The notes under the pieces are model-generated. The model ran no database searches and was not told the origin of the DNA. It saw only the letters and a list, made by a program, of their open reading frames with translations. Shown here in pieces: positions 31,320-41,119 of a stretch of DNA of 64,000 nucleotides. The translations under genes and the position numbers were made by a program. Numbering within the stretch: the stretch's first letter is position 1; every line of letters starts with the position of its first letter. Source of the DNA: Poecilobothrus nobilitatus (Eukaryota; Arthropoda; Insecta; Diptera; Dolichopodidae); contig OX352772.1 of assembly GCA_947095535.1 (NCBI GenBank), positions 106,247,672-106,311,671 of the forward strand, read 5' to 3'.

Positions 31320-31616
31320 ATGGAGGTAAAAGAAGTGGAAGAGTTTTTAAAATCATATTCCTCTGTGTTATTAAATGAGCATAAACAACGTATTTTTCAC
31401 ATGTATAAATACATTAAAGAATTTTCAATAACAGAAAAATTTACGTCAATATACGGAACTCATTTTGCTCTTTGTCCTTGGGCTTACGACAACTCGTCAT
31501 CTGGACCGGATACATGTAACTGTTGCTCTATAGAAAATTATAAAATAGAATTGGAAAATCTGATTAAATGGTACAAGTATAATGTCACGGGCACAAATAG
31601 TATCGGAAATACATAG
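31320..31616 (+). CDS. Small Cys-containing protein p98, unknown function
   Basis: The 98-residue frame starts 35 bp after a TATA box. It is helical and charged at first, then F-A-L-C-P-W-A-Y-D and C-N-C-C in the second half, and its last 35 bases overlap the integrase start in another frame. No counterpart is present in element A. I do not recognise it. The promoter position and overlap suggest it is translated from the same transcript as the integrase. Confidence 0.55.
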   Translation: MEVKEVEEFLKSYSSVLLNEHKQRIFHMYKYIKEFSITEKFTSIYGTHFALCPWAYDNSSSGPDTCNCCSIENYKIELENLIKWYKYNVTGTNSIGNT

Positions 31617-32502
31617 ACCAGCCAGACGAAACTTTCGTCGAAGAAAATTTAATCAGAAAGGTTTAAACGATACATGGCAAATTGATTTAGTAGAAATGAT
31701 TCCATATGCAAAGTATAACAAAGGAAATAAATATTTATTAATTGTAATAGACATCTTTTCGAAATATGCTTATGCTGAACCAATTAAAACTAAAAATGCT
31801 AATAACGTTTTACTTGGTATGCAAAACATTTTCAAACGTGCTGGAACACTCCCAAAAAATATTCAATCTGATCAAGGTAAAGAATTTTTTAACAAAGAAT
31901 TTAGAAAACTTATGGAAAGAAAAAAAATTAATCATTATCATACATATTCTGAAATGAAAGCATCCATAGTAGAACGTTTTAACCGTACTTTAAAAAATTC
32001 AATGTGGAAGCAGTTTAGTTTTCAGGGTAATTATAAATGGATATCTATTTTACCCTCACTTATTGAGAAATACAACTCAACATATCATCGGACAATTAAA
32101 CTTCAACCTAAAAAAGTTACAAAAGCAAACGAGAAATATATTTTGAAGAACATTTACATGCAACCGAAATTTTATCAGAAAGCAAAATATAAAGTTGGAG
32201 ATTATGTACGCATAAGTAAATACAAAAGAAACTTTGCAAAAGGTTATCAACCAAACTGGTCAACAGAAATATTTACAATTAAAGAAGTAAAACGCACAGA
32301 TCCAATTACTTACAACTTACTTGATTATACAAAAACACCGATTTCAGGTTCTTTTTACGAGTATGAACTTACTCGCGTCAAAAATCCTGACACTTTTCTT
32401 GTTGAAAAAATATTGAAAAGAAAAGGAAATCAGGTTTTTGTTAAATGGTTAGGTTTTGATAAAGATCACAATTCTTGGGTAAATAAAAACGATATTATAT
32501 GA
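31582..32502 (+). CDS. Polinton integrase with chromodomain
   Basis: The 306-residue protein has the DDE triad of retrovirus-like integrases: Q-I-D-L-V (Asp35), Q-S-D-Q-G-K-E-F (Asp97) and A-S-I-V-E-R-F-N-R (Glu131). A C-terminal chromodomain is seen in about residues 265-306 (V-E-K-I-L, V-K-W-L-G-F, N-S-W-V). It would cut and join element ends with the six-base duplication seen here. The gene is intact and sits at the right end of B next to the inverted repeat, unlike in A, where it follows polB. Confidence 0.93.
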   Translation: MSRAQIVSEIHRPARRNFRRRKFNQKGLNDTWQIDLVEMIPYAKYNKGNKYLLIVIDIFSKYAYAEPIKTKNANNVLLGMQNIFKRAGTLPKNIQSDQGKEFFNKEFRKLMERKKINHYHTYSEMKASIVERFNRTLKNSMWKQFSFQGNYKWISILPSLIEKYNSTYHRTIKLQPKKVTKANEKYILKNIYMQPKFYQKAKYKVGDYVRISKYKRNFAKGYQPNWSTEIFTIKEVKRTDPITYNLLDYTKTPISGSFYEYELTRVKNPDTFLVEKILKRKGNQVFVKWLGFDKDHNSWVNKNDII

Positions 32503-32971
32503 AACTAATTTGCTTTTTTATTTTTAATTTTTTTTTTTTTTTTGCACATTTATAGCTAGCCATAACTCACTTCAAATTTGCAATGTAAAAATACTAATAG
32601 TTGACGTTTATTTATTCGCAAAATACAAAGTAGTTAATATAATAATTCAATTAACATTAACATAAATTCATATCAAACACCTGCATTTTTTCTTTAAAAA
32701 TTTTTTCTGCAACACAATAAATCTATTTGATTTTATAATGCTTTAATTTGTATCTACAATAACAGAAAATTTAATTTACTTATACAAAGTAGCAAAAAAT
32801 TTAAGAATAACTGACTTTTTTATTTGCAAAATACAAAGTAGTTAATATAATAAATCAATTAACATTAACATAAATTTTTCTCAAACACCTGGATTTTTTC
32901 TTTAAAAATTTTTTCTGCAATAAACACAACAATTAATCAATAAATACATTTTTTTTAAATTACTTTAAAAA
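32503..32971. other. Noncoding spacer between integrase and right TIR of B
   Basis: AT-rich sequence with a direct repeat (CAAAATACAAAGTAGTTAAT at about 32620 and 32826; the units are about 205 bp apart) and no coding capacity. Confidence 0.6.
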
Positions 32972-33502
32972 TAAGATACAATATCAAGGTCAATATCTGC
33001 ATTTTATTTATCTCATAAATAACAACTGCATTCTTGTGTTAAAATAACTGATTGACCGTGAAAGCTTTTTATTAAAAAATAAAATAAATTCTTATTATTT
33101 ACAATAATCTATGTTACTATATACTATCACAACAAGATCATTGCACTTACTTGTATTATTTACAAAAGCTTTTTCCGGAAACTAATCATGCAACCGGTAG
33201 AAATACTACACACCTGTTTAGGTCATTGCACTATCTACTTGTTCCACATTATCTAGTTGACCTTCTATATTATTTACAAACACTTTTCCGGAAACTAATT
33301 ATGCAAACGCCAATCACGACATCTAATTTGCTACCTGTTTTTTTACACTACAACATTCCTTAAAAAAGCTCTCAACAACAAAGTAAACGCCCAAGGTCAT
33401 TGACCTAATTTGCATAATTATTTTCCCATGCCAAAGCGCTACTATTACTTTGACCTAATTTGCATAATTATTTTCCCATGCCAAAGCGCTACTATTACTA
33501 CT
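32972..33502 (-). repeat. Polinton B right terminal inverted repeat
   Basis: Inverse of 21660-22202, including the double 50-bp tip repeat and the AGGTCA palindrome. Its inner part also has TCAAGGTCA at 32984-32992, which is changed in the left arm. Confidence 0.93.
33394..33406. promoter_or_regulatory. Ecdysone-receptor-type palindrome, right TIR of B
   Basis: AGGTCATTGACCT, the mirror of 21756-21768, is adjacent to the octamer ATTTGCAT at 33408-33415. Confidence 0.5.
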
Positions 33503-33508
33503 GTGGTA
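33503..33508 (+). repeat. Target site duplication GTGGTA, right of Polinton B
   Basis: Second copy of the six bases at 21654-21659. Confidence 0.92.
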
Positions 33509-35196
33509 ACGGAAAGGAAAAAGTAATTTTTGGTCTTCGTGTTGACGGATATTGCACAGACACAAAACAAATATTTGAGTTTTATGGCTGTTATTACCAT
33601 GGCCATCCAAAATGTTTCAAAAATAATAATAATAAAAAATATGAAACACGTTATGAGGCTACATTATCCAAAGCCAATAAATTACGCTCTATAGGTTATC
33701 AAGTAATTGAAAAGTGGGAGTGTGAATTTCCAAACGAAATGAGATCAAAAGAATACATAGAATTTTTCGCAAAATTGGAGAACGAAAGTTTGATACCACT
33801 AAAACCACGTGATGCGTTTTATGGCGGTAGAACAGGAAACACAAGAACATATTATAAATGTGCGCCTGGTGAAAAAATAATGTATATAGATATATGCTCA
33901 CTATATCCTTGGGTGTGTAAATATGGAAAATTTCCTGTGGGTCATCCAAAAGTTCATGTTGGAAAAATTGAATGCAATAAATTAAATTTAAATGATACTG
34001 AAGGATTAATAAAGGCATTGATACTTCCCCCAGAAAAACTCTATCACCCGGTTTTGCCTATAAATCAAAATAATAAGCTAATGTTTTCCTGCTGTCAAAC
34101 ATGTAGTTTGGAAATGAATAATGATGACTGCTCGCATGACAATCGTAGTAGGTCAATTTTAGGAACGTGGGTTATAGATGAAGTAAGAGAAGCTGTTAAA
34201 CAGGGATACAAAATTGTGGAAATATACGAGGTATGGGAGTATACTGTTAAACAATTTAATCCCCTTACATCACAACAAGGAATTTTTACAGAAATGATGA
34301 ACAAGTTCCTTAAAATTAAACAAGAAGCTTCTGGATGGCCTAGCTTTTGCAAAACACCAAAGGAAAAGTGCAAATATTTAGAAAAATTTTCGAAAGTAGA
34401 AGGCATAAATTTACAGTTTAACGATATAGAAAAAAATCCTGGACTTAGATCATTAGCTAAGTTAATGTTAAACTCTTTCTGGGGTAAATTTGGACAGAGA
34501 GAAAATCAATCAAAAACTGAAATAATAAATGAGCCTTATGAATTATTTACTATTCTTACTGATCCTTCGAAGAATGTAAATCAAATAACTCCAATAAACG
34601 AAAAAACAGTTTTGGTAAATTGGGAATACAAAGAAGAAACAGCTGAATCATTATCAACAGTTAACGTTTGCATAGCTGCTTACACTACCGCACAAGCTCG
34701 TTTAAAATTGTATTCTTACTTAGACAATTTAAAAGAACGAGTTTTGTATTACGATACAGATTCAATAATATATGTAGCACGTGAAGGAGAATATAACCCT
34801 CCAACTGGAGTTTTCATAGGAGATATGACAGATGAGCTTGAAGAATATGGAATTGGAAGCTATATTACAGAATTTGTTAGTGGTGGTGCAAAGAACTATG
34901 CATACAAAATATATAGTACCAACTCCAAATGCGAAAAAACTGTTTGCAAAGTGAAAGGTATTCGTTTAAATTACAACGCTTCACAAGAAATAAATTTTGG
35001 CTCTATGAAACAATTAGTTAAAAAATTAAACAACTTTCAACAAATAAATATAACATTTCCTAGTATTCGCCGAACATACGATCACAGAGTCATCACTGTT
35101 CCTGAAATAAAGTCATATCGAATAAATTCCAGAAAACGAGTTTTTGCAGATGATTATACTTCAGTTCCTTATGGCTTCAAAAAGAAAAAAATTTAA
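33503..35196 (+). pseudogene. polB: Polinton A polB, C-terminal (polymerase) part
   Basis: The outer polB resumes right after the duplication and is open to 35196. When the nested element and one duplication are discounted, the two halves are in the same frame. The part starts with the V-D-G-Y-C ... W-E-C block. It then has palm motif A (D-I-C-S-L-Y-P, near 33890), motif B (K-L-M-L-N-S-F-W-G-K-F-G-Q, near 34460) and motif C (Y-Y-D-T-D-S, near 34750). These define a protein-primed family B polymerase as in other Polintons. The upstream open frame into the inverted repeat has no meaning. Confidence 0.9.
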
Positions 35197-35325
35197 AAAA
35201 TTATTGTTAATATGTATATTATAAAAATTTTGTATTAAACTATTAAATTACAGCATTAAACAAAATCTTTTAATTTTACCGTTTTTAATTTTCAGAATAT
35301 AGCCAAAAAATTATTTACATATATA

Positions 35326-35411
<86 letters not shown>

Positions 35412-35457
35412 CTGATTTTATTCAAATTCACATTTGCAGTTTAACTCTTCAATAATA
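35197..35457. other. Spacer between polB and integrase of A, with (AT)n
   Basis: Noncoding sequence with a pure (AT)n microsatellite of about 80 bp at 35326-35408. Confidence 0.8.
35326..35408. repeat. (AT)n microsatellite
   Basis: Uninterrupted alternating AT for roughly 80 bp just upstream of the integrase gene. Confidence 0.95.
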
Positions 35458-36381
35458 ATGTCAAAAGCACAAATAGTATCTGAAATTCATCGTCCAGTTA
35501 GACGTAGATTTCGGAGACGAAAAATATCTCAAAGAGGGTTAAATGATACATGGGAAATTGATCTTGTAGATATGTCGGCCTATCAAAAAGTAAATAATGG
35601 ATACAAGTTTCTCTTAACTGTTATCGATATATTTTCAAAATATGCATATGCCGAAAAAGTTAAATCAAAGGCAGCAGATGACGTAGTTAAAAGTATGGAA
35701 AAGATTTTTAAAAGGGAGGGGAAGTCTCCAAAAAATATTCATTCTGACCAGGGAAAAGAATTTTTCAACAAAAAATTCCAAAATTTAATGAAAAGCTATA
35801 AAATAAATCACTATCATACTTATTCAGAAATGAAGGCTAGTGTTTGTGAAAGGTTTAACAGAACATTAAAATCAATTATGTGGAAACAGTTTAGTTTACA
35901 AGGAAATTTTAAATGGATAGAATTTTTACCAAAACTAATTGAAAAATATAATAACACAAAACATAGTACAATTAAGTTAAAACCAAACCAAGTTACATCA
36001 CAAAATGAAAAACAAATTCTTCGTTCAATTTATAATTACCCTAAAATATTTAATAAGGGAAAATTTAATGTTGGTGATTTTGTTAGAATTGCAAGGTCTA
36101 AAGGTACTTTTCAAAAAGGATATGAACCTAACTATTCAACTGAAGTTTTTAAAATAGCTTTCAAAAACAAGACAGACCCGATTACATATAGTTTAAAAGA
36201 TTATAAAAATAAATTAGTTCGTGGTGGCTTCTATGAACAGGAACTGACTAGTGTCAAAGACCCCAATGCTTATTTAATTGAAAAAATTTTACAACGAAAA
36301 GGCAATAAAGTATATGTGAAATATTTAGGTTTTGATAATAGTCATAATCAATGGATAAGTAAATATGATATTCTTTCATAA
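35458..36381 (+). CDS. Polinton A integrase with chromodomain
   Basis: The 307-residue frame from the ATG at 35458 is intact and collinear with the integrase of B. The triad is visible as W-E-I-D-L-V, H-S-D-Q-G-K-E-F and A-S-V-C-E-R-F-N-R. The C-terminal chromodomain has I-E-K-I-L and V-K-Y-L-G-F. It follows polB on the same strand; in B the integrase is at the other end of the capsid block. Unlike most genes of A it shows no break. Confidence 0.92.
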   Translation: MSKAQIVSEIHRPVRRRFRRRKISQRGLNDTWEIDLVDMSAYQKVNNGYKFLLTVIDIFSKYAYAEKVKSKAADDVVKSMEKIFKREGKSPKNIHSDQGKEFFNKKFQNLMKSYKINHYHTYSEMKASVCERFNRTLKSIMWKQFSLQGNFKWIEFLPKLIEKYNNTKHSTIKLKPNQVTSQNEKQILRSIYNYPKIFNKGKFNVGDFVRIARSKGTFQKGYEPNYSTEVFKIAFKNKTDPITYSLKDYKNKLVRGGFYEQELTSVKDPNAYLIEKILQRKGNKVYVKYLGFDNSHNQWISKYDILS

Positions 36382-36645
36382 AAAGTGTAATAAGAATTTA
36401 TGTAGAAAATTTTTTCTTAACTTTAGAGCACTATTAAATGCAACAATGTTGTAAAAATGTTGTAAAAATAGTAATAGAAAAAATAAAAATAGAAAAATAT
36501 TTACTAATAAAAATAAATAATTTAGGAATAGGTAAATAAAAAAATAATATTCTTTCATAAAAAAGTATAATTAGAATTTATGTAAAAGATTTTTTCTTAA
36601 CTTTAGAACACTGTTAAATGCAACAATGTTGCGAAAAATGTTATA
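36365..36645. repeat. Direct duplication of about 180 bp after the integrase
   Basis: ATTCTTTCATAAAAA and the following 90 bp, including CTTAACTTTAGA and AATGCAACAATGTTG, occur at about 36369 and again at about 36549. The first copy includes the end of the integrase gene. Confidence 0.8.
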
Positions 36646-36877
36646 TAAAAAAATTATAGTTTTATTATTATCAATTAGAATTTATTACATTAATAAACAA
36701 CTTACTTTACAACTTTTTGTTTTTAATTAGTTTTCTTAAGGATTTTGATTTCTAAACATTGATAATACAATTTTTTAGAAGAAAAATTTAGTATAAATAA
36801 AGTGGAATTTTTCTTAAGATATGTCAATTCAAAGACAGAGCTCAACATAATAATAAGACAGAAAAAAGGAAGCAAAA
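36382..36877. other. Noncoding spacer in A
   Basis: Apart from the 180-bp duplication, it holds AT-rich DNA and a TATAAATAAAG-like box near 36793, about 80 bp upstream of the next ATG. Confidence 0.5.
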
Positions 36878-37207
36878 ATGGAAAACACAGCAGAAATTTT
36901 CGCCTACGCTCAGCAAATAGAGCCAACACAGGAGTTAGCCCCAATTAAACGGAAAAGAATAAGAACTCAACAGGAATCGCAGCCACTTCATCAACAACAA
37001 CATCATCATCATCATCATCATCATCAACAACAACAACAACAACAACCACAACAGCAACAACATCAACAATTTCAACAACAACAACAAGAAGAAATCATTC
37101 TTCTTCAAGAAGAAGAACCACCAACAAAAAAAAGCTTCAAAGAAGCTTTTAATAACAAAAATGTGGAAACTAGAAAAAGTTTCCTAAAAACTAAAGATAT
37201 GGAGTAA
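36878..37207 (+). CDS. His/Gln-rich protein p109, possibly the N-terminus of a DNA-binding protein
   Basis: The 109-residue frame starts M-E-N-T-A-E-I-F and has a basic K-R-K-R-I-R patch. A low-complexity tract of His and Gln follows, with eight His in a row encoded by CAT repeats and runs of Gln. It ends with K-K-S-F-K-E-A-F and a TAA at 37205. The same frame then stays open for 80 codons to 37450. The tract may grow or shrink by slippage. Counterparts in B were not found. Confidence 0.55.
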   Translation: MENTAEIFAYAQQIEPTQELAPIKRKRIRTQQESQPLHQQQHHHHHHHHQQQQQQQPQQQQHQQFQQQQQEEIILLQEEEPPTKKSFKEAFNNKNVETRKSFLKTKDME

Positions 37208-37450
37208 GATGCTCTATATCATATAATAAATGTTAAGCAAATAAAGACCATTTATGGTCTTAAGTGGGTCTTTGAGACCCGCAATTTAATTATATTTGTA
37301 CCTCAAAAATATTCTGATATTTTTGAGAATTTAGATTTTGTAAAAGAAATAAAAGAAAAAGAACATTTTGTATATAAAGATAAAAATTTAAATTTAAATA
37401 TTATAGATATATCTGAGTCGTTTGGTAAAATATATGCAAATTACCAATAA
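37208..37450 (+). pseudogene. In-frame continuation of p109, OB-fold-like segment (inferred)
   Basis: After the TAA the same frame encodes 80 residues with I-K-T-I-Y-G-L-K-W-V-F-E, L-I-I-F-V-P-Q-K-Y and a charged end. The alternating beta-like pattern Y-x-I-x-x-V-K-x-I-x-T-x-Y-G followed by F-V-P resembles the small OB-fold-like proteins seen in some Polintons; that is from pattern memory only. If it is part of p109, the TAA is a nonsense mutation or a read-through stop. Confidence 0.4.
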
Positions 37451-37910
37451 AAGATTGTAAATAGTTATATAAGTTTTTATTATTCATAAATAAATATAAA
37501 TTTCAAAAAAGGTATAAATTTCTTTTATTTAGTTGCTTTATTTTTCAGATTCATGTTTAAATGTACTTAATGTTAATATGTATATGTAGTTATAAATTGG
37601 ATTTATTTAATTTTTTTCGTAAAAACACAGGTATTTCATAAAAGAGCCGAGAAAAATTACATCATACATTAAATTTTTGAACTGGAATAAAAATCTCTAC
37701 TTTTAACCTTGTAACATTCTTTTCTTTACAGATCTATATGAATTTCTTTTACTATTTTAGATCTTGGCATGATTTTTAATGGGATATCAGTGATGAAGAA
37801 GGAGATCCAGATTATTTAGAAATTATACCAAATTTATAAAATAACAGATTATACCTAATTTATAAATAATGAAATAAATAACAAATTATATAGTTACAAA
37901 ATTGTTTTAT
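37451..37910. other. Spacer in A containing a partial duplicate of the p176 3' end
   Basis: At about 37612-37745 there is a degraded second copy of the first 140 bp or so of 37918-38055 (AACACAGGTATTTCATAAAAGAG and following). The rest is AT-rich, with no gene. Confidence 0.7.
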
Positions 37911-38441
37911 TTAATATCTTTTTTTTTTTTTTTGTAAAAATACAGGTATTTCATAAAAGAGTCGAGAAAAATTACATCGTATATTAAATTTTTGAACCGG
38001 AATATAAATCTCTTCTTTCAACTTTGCAACATTCTTTTCTTCACAGGTCTTTATGTATTTTTTAACATATTCCTTTACATTTGGCTCTGCAGTTTTATTA
38101 TATGCAACTACTGCATGTAGGAAATCAATCAAACTGTAAAACTCGTCAGCTTCCTCTTTGTTAATGCTAAGATTCTGTCCTACTGTAGATTTTAATCCAC
38201 TTTGTAAACATAATTTTGAATTTTTAATTGACTGCTTGGAAAATTTTTTATGAAATAGGTCATAAAATTTACACCATTCATGATATTTTAAAATAATTGG
38301 TTTCATTCCAATCCAATGAAAAACACTTGCAACTTCAAAAAAATCTGTGTCAAATCGGACAACTATTTTTAATGTGTGACTTCTGTTGAGAAAGTATGTA
38401 TAACTCAGCAACAAATTAATGCTAGGACTTTGCTCTTCCAT
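37911..38441 (-). CDS. Conserved Polinton protein p176, unknown function
   Basis: The 176-residue counterpart of p193 in B. It shares L-L-L-S-Y-T-Y-F-L near the start and C-N-F-S-R-L-F-Y-E-I-P-V-F-L near the end; the C-terminus is Lys-rich from an A-run. It is intact and last in the minus-strand block. It has no recognisable domain. Confidence 0.75.
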   Translation of the reverse strand: MEEQSPSINLLLSYTYFLNRSHTLKIVVRFDTDFFEVASVFHWIGMKPIILKYHEWCKFYDLFHKKFSKQSIKNSKLCLQSGLKSTVGQNLSINKEEADEFYSLIDFLHAVVAYNKTAEPNVKEYVKKYIKTCEEKNVAKLKEEIYIPVQKFNIRCNFSRLFYEIPVFLQKKKKRY

Positions 38442-38467
38442 TATTTTAATTACACTAAAGTTTATTA

Positions 38468-38962
38468 TTAAATGTTATATCTCTTAGGAAGACATGATTG
38501 AGAAATATTATAATTTTCAAATATATGGTGAAAAGTATTTATTATATTTTTGTCATTTTCTATATGATTTTCTTTATTAAATTGTTTTAAAAAAGCGTTC
38601 ATACTATAACCGCAACATCTATACCATGTATAAACACAACAATATTGCCCACAAACATCTGAATAGTTACTTTGTAACTGTTTCTTATTAAAAATTATAC
38701 ATTGATTTTTTAAGTAACTTAAAATTTCTAATTTATCTGGTTTTCTACCAAACGAATCAAAATATTCAACACAGCCATTCTTTGGCTTAAAAATAGCTAA
38801 CCAATGTGTTCCCGGATCTTTTGATTTATCAGTGTTTACAATTAAAAAAGTTTGTTTTTCAATTATTCTGGGGAGTAGATCCAGAGCAAAAACTCCTTTA
38901 AAAAATTTACGTGTGTGTTTGTTACATCTTAATACGTCACTTATCTCTAGGGTATTCATCAA
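38468..38962 (-). CDS. Adenovirus-type maturation cysteine protease of A
   Basis: The 164-residue frame has the catalytic set His53 (T-H-W-L-A), Asp69 (E-Y-F-D-S-F-G), Gln97 (Q-L-Q-S-N) and Cys104 (D-V-C-G-Q-Y-C). It is intact. Its ATG overlaps the stop of the upstream gene by four bases (ATGA), which sets the start. Confidence 0.9.
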   Translation of the reverse strand: MMNTLEISDVLRCNKHTRKFFKGVFALDLLPRIIEKQTFLIVNTDKSKDPGTHWLAIFKPKNGCVEYFDSFGRKPDKLEILSYLKNQCIIFNKKQLQSNYSDVCGQYCCVYTWYRCCGYSMNAFLKQFNKENHIENDKNIINTFHHIFENYNISQSCLPKRYNI

Positions 38963-39291
38963 TCAAATTGATTCAAGTCATATACTTTAGTTGTTTCTTT
39001 AATATAATTAGATAAAAACTCTTTTTTGATTTTTTTATTTGTTATAATAACATCAAATTTTTCTAGTATTTGACAGAGCTCTTTATTTATTTTATCGTTG
39101 TACACAGTTCCAAAAGAGTAATTATCAAAATTATCATTTATAAAATCCCTAGTTGGAAATTTATACTTGAGCTCTTTTACAAACTTTTTACAAGGTTCTT
39201 TAAAACCAACTATACAAATATCTTTCGCAAACAAGGTATTATTATCATCACTACAAAATGTTACATCCAGAAGTGCACAAGACAGTGACAT
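38959..39291 (-). CDS. Small conserved Polinton protein p110, partner of p121 in B
   Basis: The 110-residue protein has L-L-D-V-T-F-C near the start and F-D-V-I-I-T-N-K-K-I-K-K-E-F-L, and is collinear with p121 of B. A TATATAAAAG box lies at 39313-39322. Intact. Function unknown. Confidence 0.75.
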   Translation of the reverse strand: MSLSCALLDVTFCSDDNNTLFAKDICIVGFKEPCKKFVKELKYKFPTRDFINDNFDNYSFGTVYNDKINKELCQILEKFDVIITNKKIKKEFLSNYIKETTKVYDLNQFD

Positions 39292-39312
39292 TTTGTCAAA
39301 TATTCAAATTTA

Positions 39313-39322
39313 CTTTTATATA
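39313..39322 (-). promoter_or_regulatory. TATA box TATATAAAAG before p110
   Basis: It lies on the minus strand 22-31 bp upstream of the ATG at 39291, at the same relative position as the box at 26747-26754 in element B. Confidence 0.5.
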
Positions 39323-39328
39323 TGCTAT

Positions 39329-40630
39329 TTATAGGTTTGAGAATATATTTCGGTTTTTATCAATTTGTAAACTTGCATCAAATTCTCCATAAACAATAGC
39401 AGTCAGTGTAGATGTAAGTGGTTTTGATAGTCTTGCCTCAATTCTAACTGTACCTTGATTTAGTAGACCTTGACACACTTCATTTCCTGATGAATCTGGA
39501 GTTAAATCAAAAGCTAGAATGAAAAACCCATTACTAAACATGGTTTTTGTTATCTGATGACTTTTATCATTATGGTAAATTCCAGTTCCCGAAAAAAGTG
39601 TACTGTATGCTCTTGTACAGCAATTATTTTCATCTGAAAAACTGGTTTCAATTGCTGAATTAGGTATTTGAACACCATTTACGTTTAACACAAATTGTGA
39701 AATATCAAAATGTTTAAAATTGTATGGGTTTTTTGACCTTTTTCCAGAGTAACCTGTATTTTCTGTCATGCAAAAAATGATTGTGTTTGGCAACTGTCCA
39801 ATAAAAACATTATCAAGTGATATTGATGAACTATTCTGTGGAATGGTAAAAGTTTTTACCTCTACCCGTTTGTAATTGTATTTGGCATTAGTTTTTTCCA
39901 ATACAGCATTATGTGCTAATAGCACACTAGGATTAATTGTTACATGTCTCATAAATAAAGTGGCTTCTAAAATTTTTAGTTGAGATTCATCAGTATCATC
40001 TGCAAAGAGGTAAAAATCTGGTTTTTCTAATGTTAGGACAACTCGAACATCGACATTGTTTATGAGAAGTGTAGGTTGGTTAAACATATCTAAATGTAAT
40101 TTCCCCATAAGTTCCACTACATTGCTATTTTAGTATAATTTTTGACGTTCTTTTGAACCACTATTATCTGTTTTTGCTATATTTGGCTTATCTATCATCC
40201 ATCCACCACACTCCAAATGCGTTGTAGCGGCATCCGTACCATAATTTAACAATGATTCAATATAAGCTCTGTAATGATAATTGCCATCTGATGGAGATAT
40301 ATTCTTTCCATTTAGTTGAACATTACATTGTTTTATTAATGAATGTAACATATTATTAACCACACTTGGTTGTTGTATAGGTGTTCCATCAGTTTTTTTA
40401 TCTTTATTCCATTGAGTTCCATCTTTTTTTAAAATTTGTACTTTTAATTTTAGATATGTCGAAGACAAGTCTCTATATGTATCACCGTGCCCTAGTGAAA
40501 CAAATTCTATGACAGACGGATTATCTAAAGAAGCAATAGGGTTATAGGAAACTTCTTCAGATCGTAAAATACTGGACTGAATAGGCTGTGTTTTAAAAAT
40601 ATCAAGCTCTGATTTCATACATTCAATCAT
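39329..40630 (-). pseudogene. Major capsid protein of A with one nonsense codon
   Basis: The frame is collinear with the 437-residue MCP of B over its full length, with E-L-D-I-F, I-E-F-V-S-L-G-H-G-D-T-Y-R-D-L and C-N-V-Q-L-N-G-K. A TAA at 40130-40132 falls about 166 codons in, where B has an Asn codon; the frame then continues unshifted to 39329. No other lesion is apparent, so the gene was lost by a point change and probably not long ago. Confidence 0.9.
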
Positions 40631-40632
40631 AA

Positions 40633-41073
40633 TTATTCAAAAATATCTTTTTGTTTGTTTTTGTTATTAACTTTGCGTCGCTTCGACGTAAAATAATTTA
40701 AATTATTAATGAGAGGTCTTTTTATAGATTTTCTTCGTTTTCTTTTGCCTTGTCCATACATTTCATTGAGTTTCCGAACTGCACCTCGTCTTACATTTTT
40801 CATTATCTCTTTACTTCGATCTTGAACCACTTCTTTTACATTTGCCCCTGTGGCAATATCAGATAATGCATTAATACCAGAGTTAATAACCTCTTTTTTA
40901 AATATATTAGCTCCAGACGTAAATATTGGTTTTAAATATCTAAAAAGACCACCGAAAAAGCTCCCTAACCCTCGTCCCCTTTGGTAAGGTACAATTGAGT
41001 GTAATAAAGGACCAATATCCTCAAGACCTTTTCCTGATTGAACTAAATAATATTTGTAGTACGCTCTCTCCAT
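40633..41073 (-). CDS. Basic capsid-associated protein p146 of A
   Basis: It is 146 residues, the same length as in B. It has S-G-K-G-L-E-D, G-R-G-L-G-S-F-F-G-G-L-F-R-Y-L-K-P and a Lys/Arg-rich end. The glycine motif plus amphipathic helix suggests a pVI/pX-like role. A TATAAATA box is at about 41118-41125, some 45 bp upstream. Confidence 0.75.
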   Translation of the reverse strand: MERAYYKYYLVQSGKGLEDIGPLLHSIVPYQRGRGLGSFFGGLFRYLKPIFTSGANIFKKEVINSGINALSDIATGANVKEVVQDRSKEIMKNVRRGAVRKLNEMYGQGKRKRRKSIKRPLINNLNYFTSKRRKVNNKNKQKDIFE

Positions 41074-41119
41074 AATGAATAAAATAAAATAATATATAGT
41101 TTTGTAAAATCGCTTTTAT

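Larger units (their letters stand above)
21660..33502 (+). mobile_element. Polinton/Maverick element B (inner), inserted in polB of A
   Basis: The 11843-bp element has inverted repeats of about 540 bp beginning AGTAGTAATAGTAGCG and is flanked by GTGGTA. It carries a truncated polB, an adenovirus-type protease, MCP, minor capsid genes, packaging ATPase, integrase and small proteins. It is shorter than typical Polintons (about 15-20 kb) because the polymerase domain is missing. Its inverted repeats are nearly identical to each other and most of its genes are open, so it is younger than A. Confidence 0.95.

Noticed and set aside
33460..33502. Apparent N-terminal extension of the element A polymerase part
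   Set aside because: These codons are in element B's inverted repeat and start with TTG; the real sequence of A resumes at 33503.
35326..35408. The (AT)n tract as a replication origin
   Set aside because: A simple microsatellite; nothing supports an origin function.
37205..37207. Programmed read-through at the TAA of p109
   Set aside because: No evidence beyond the open frame. Other genes in the same element carry plain nonsense codons, so decay is the simpler view.
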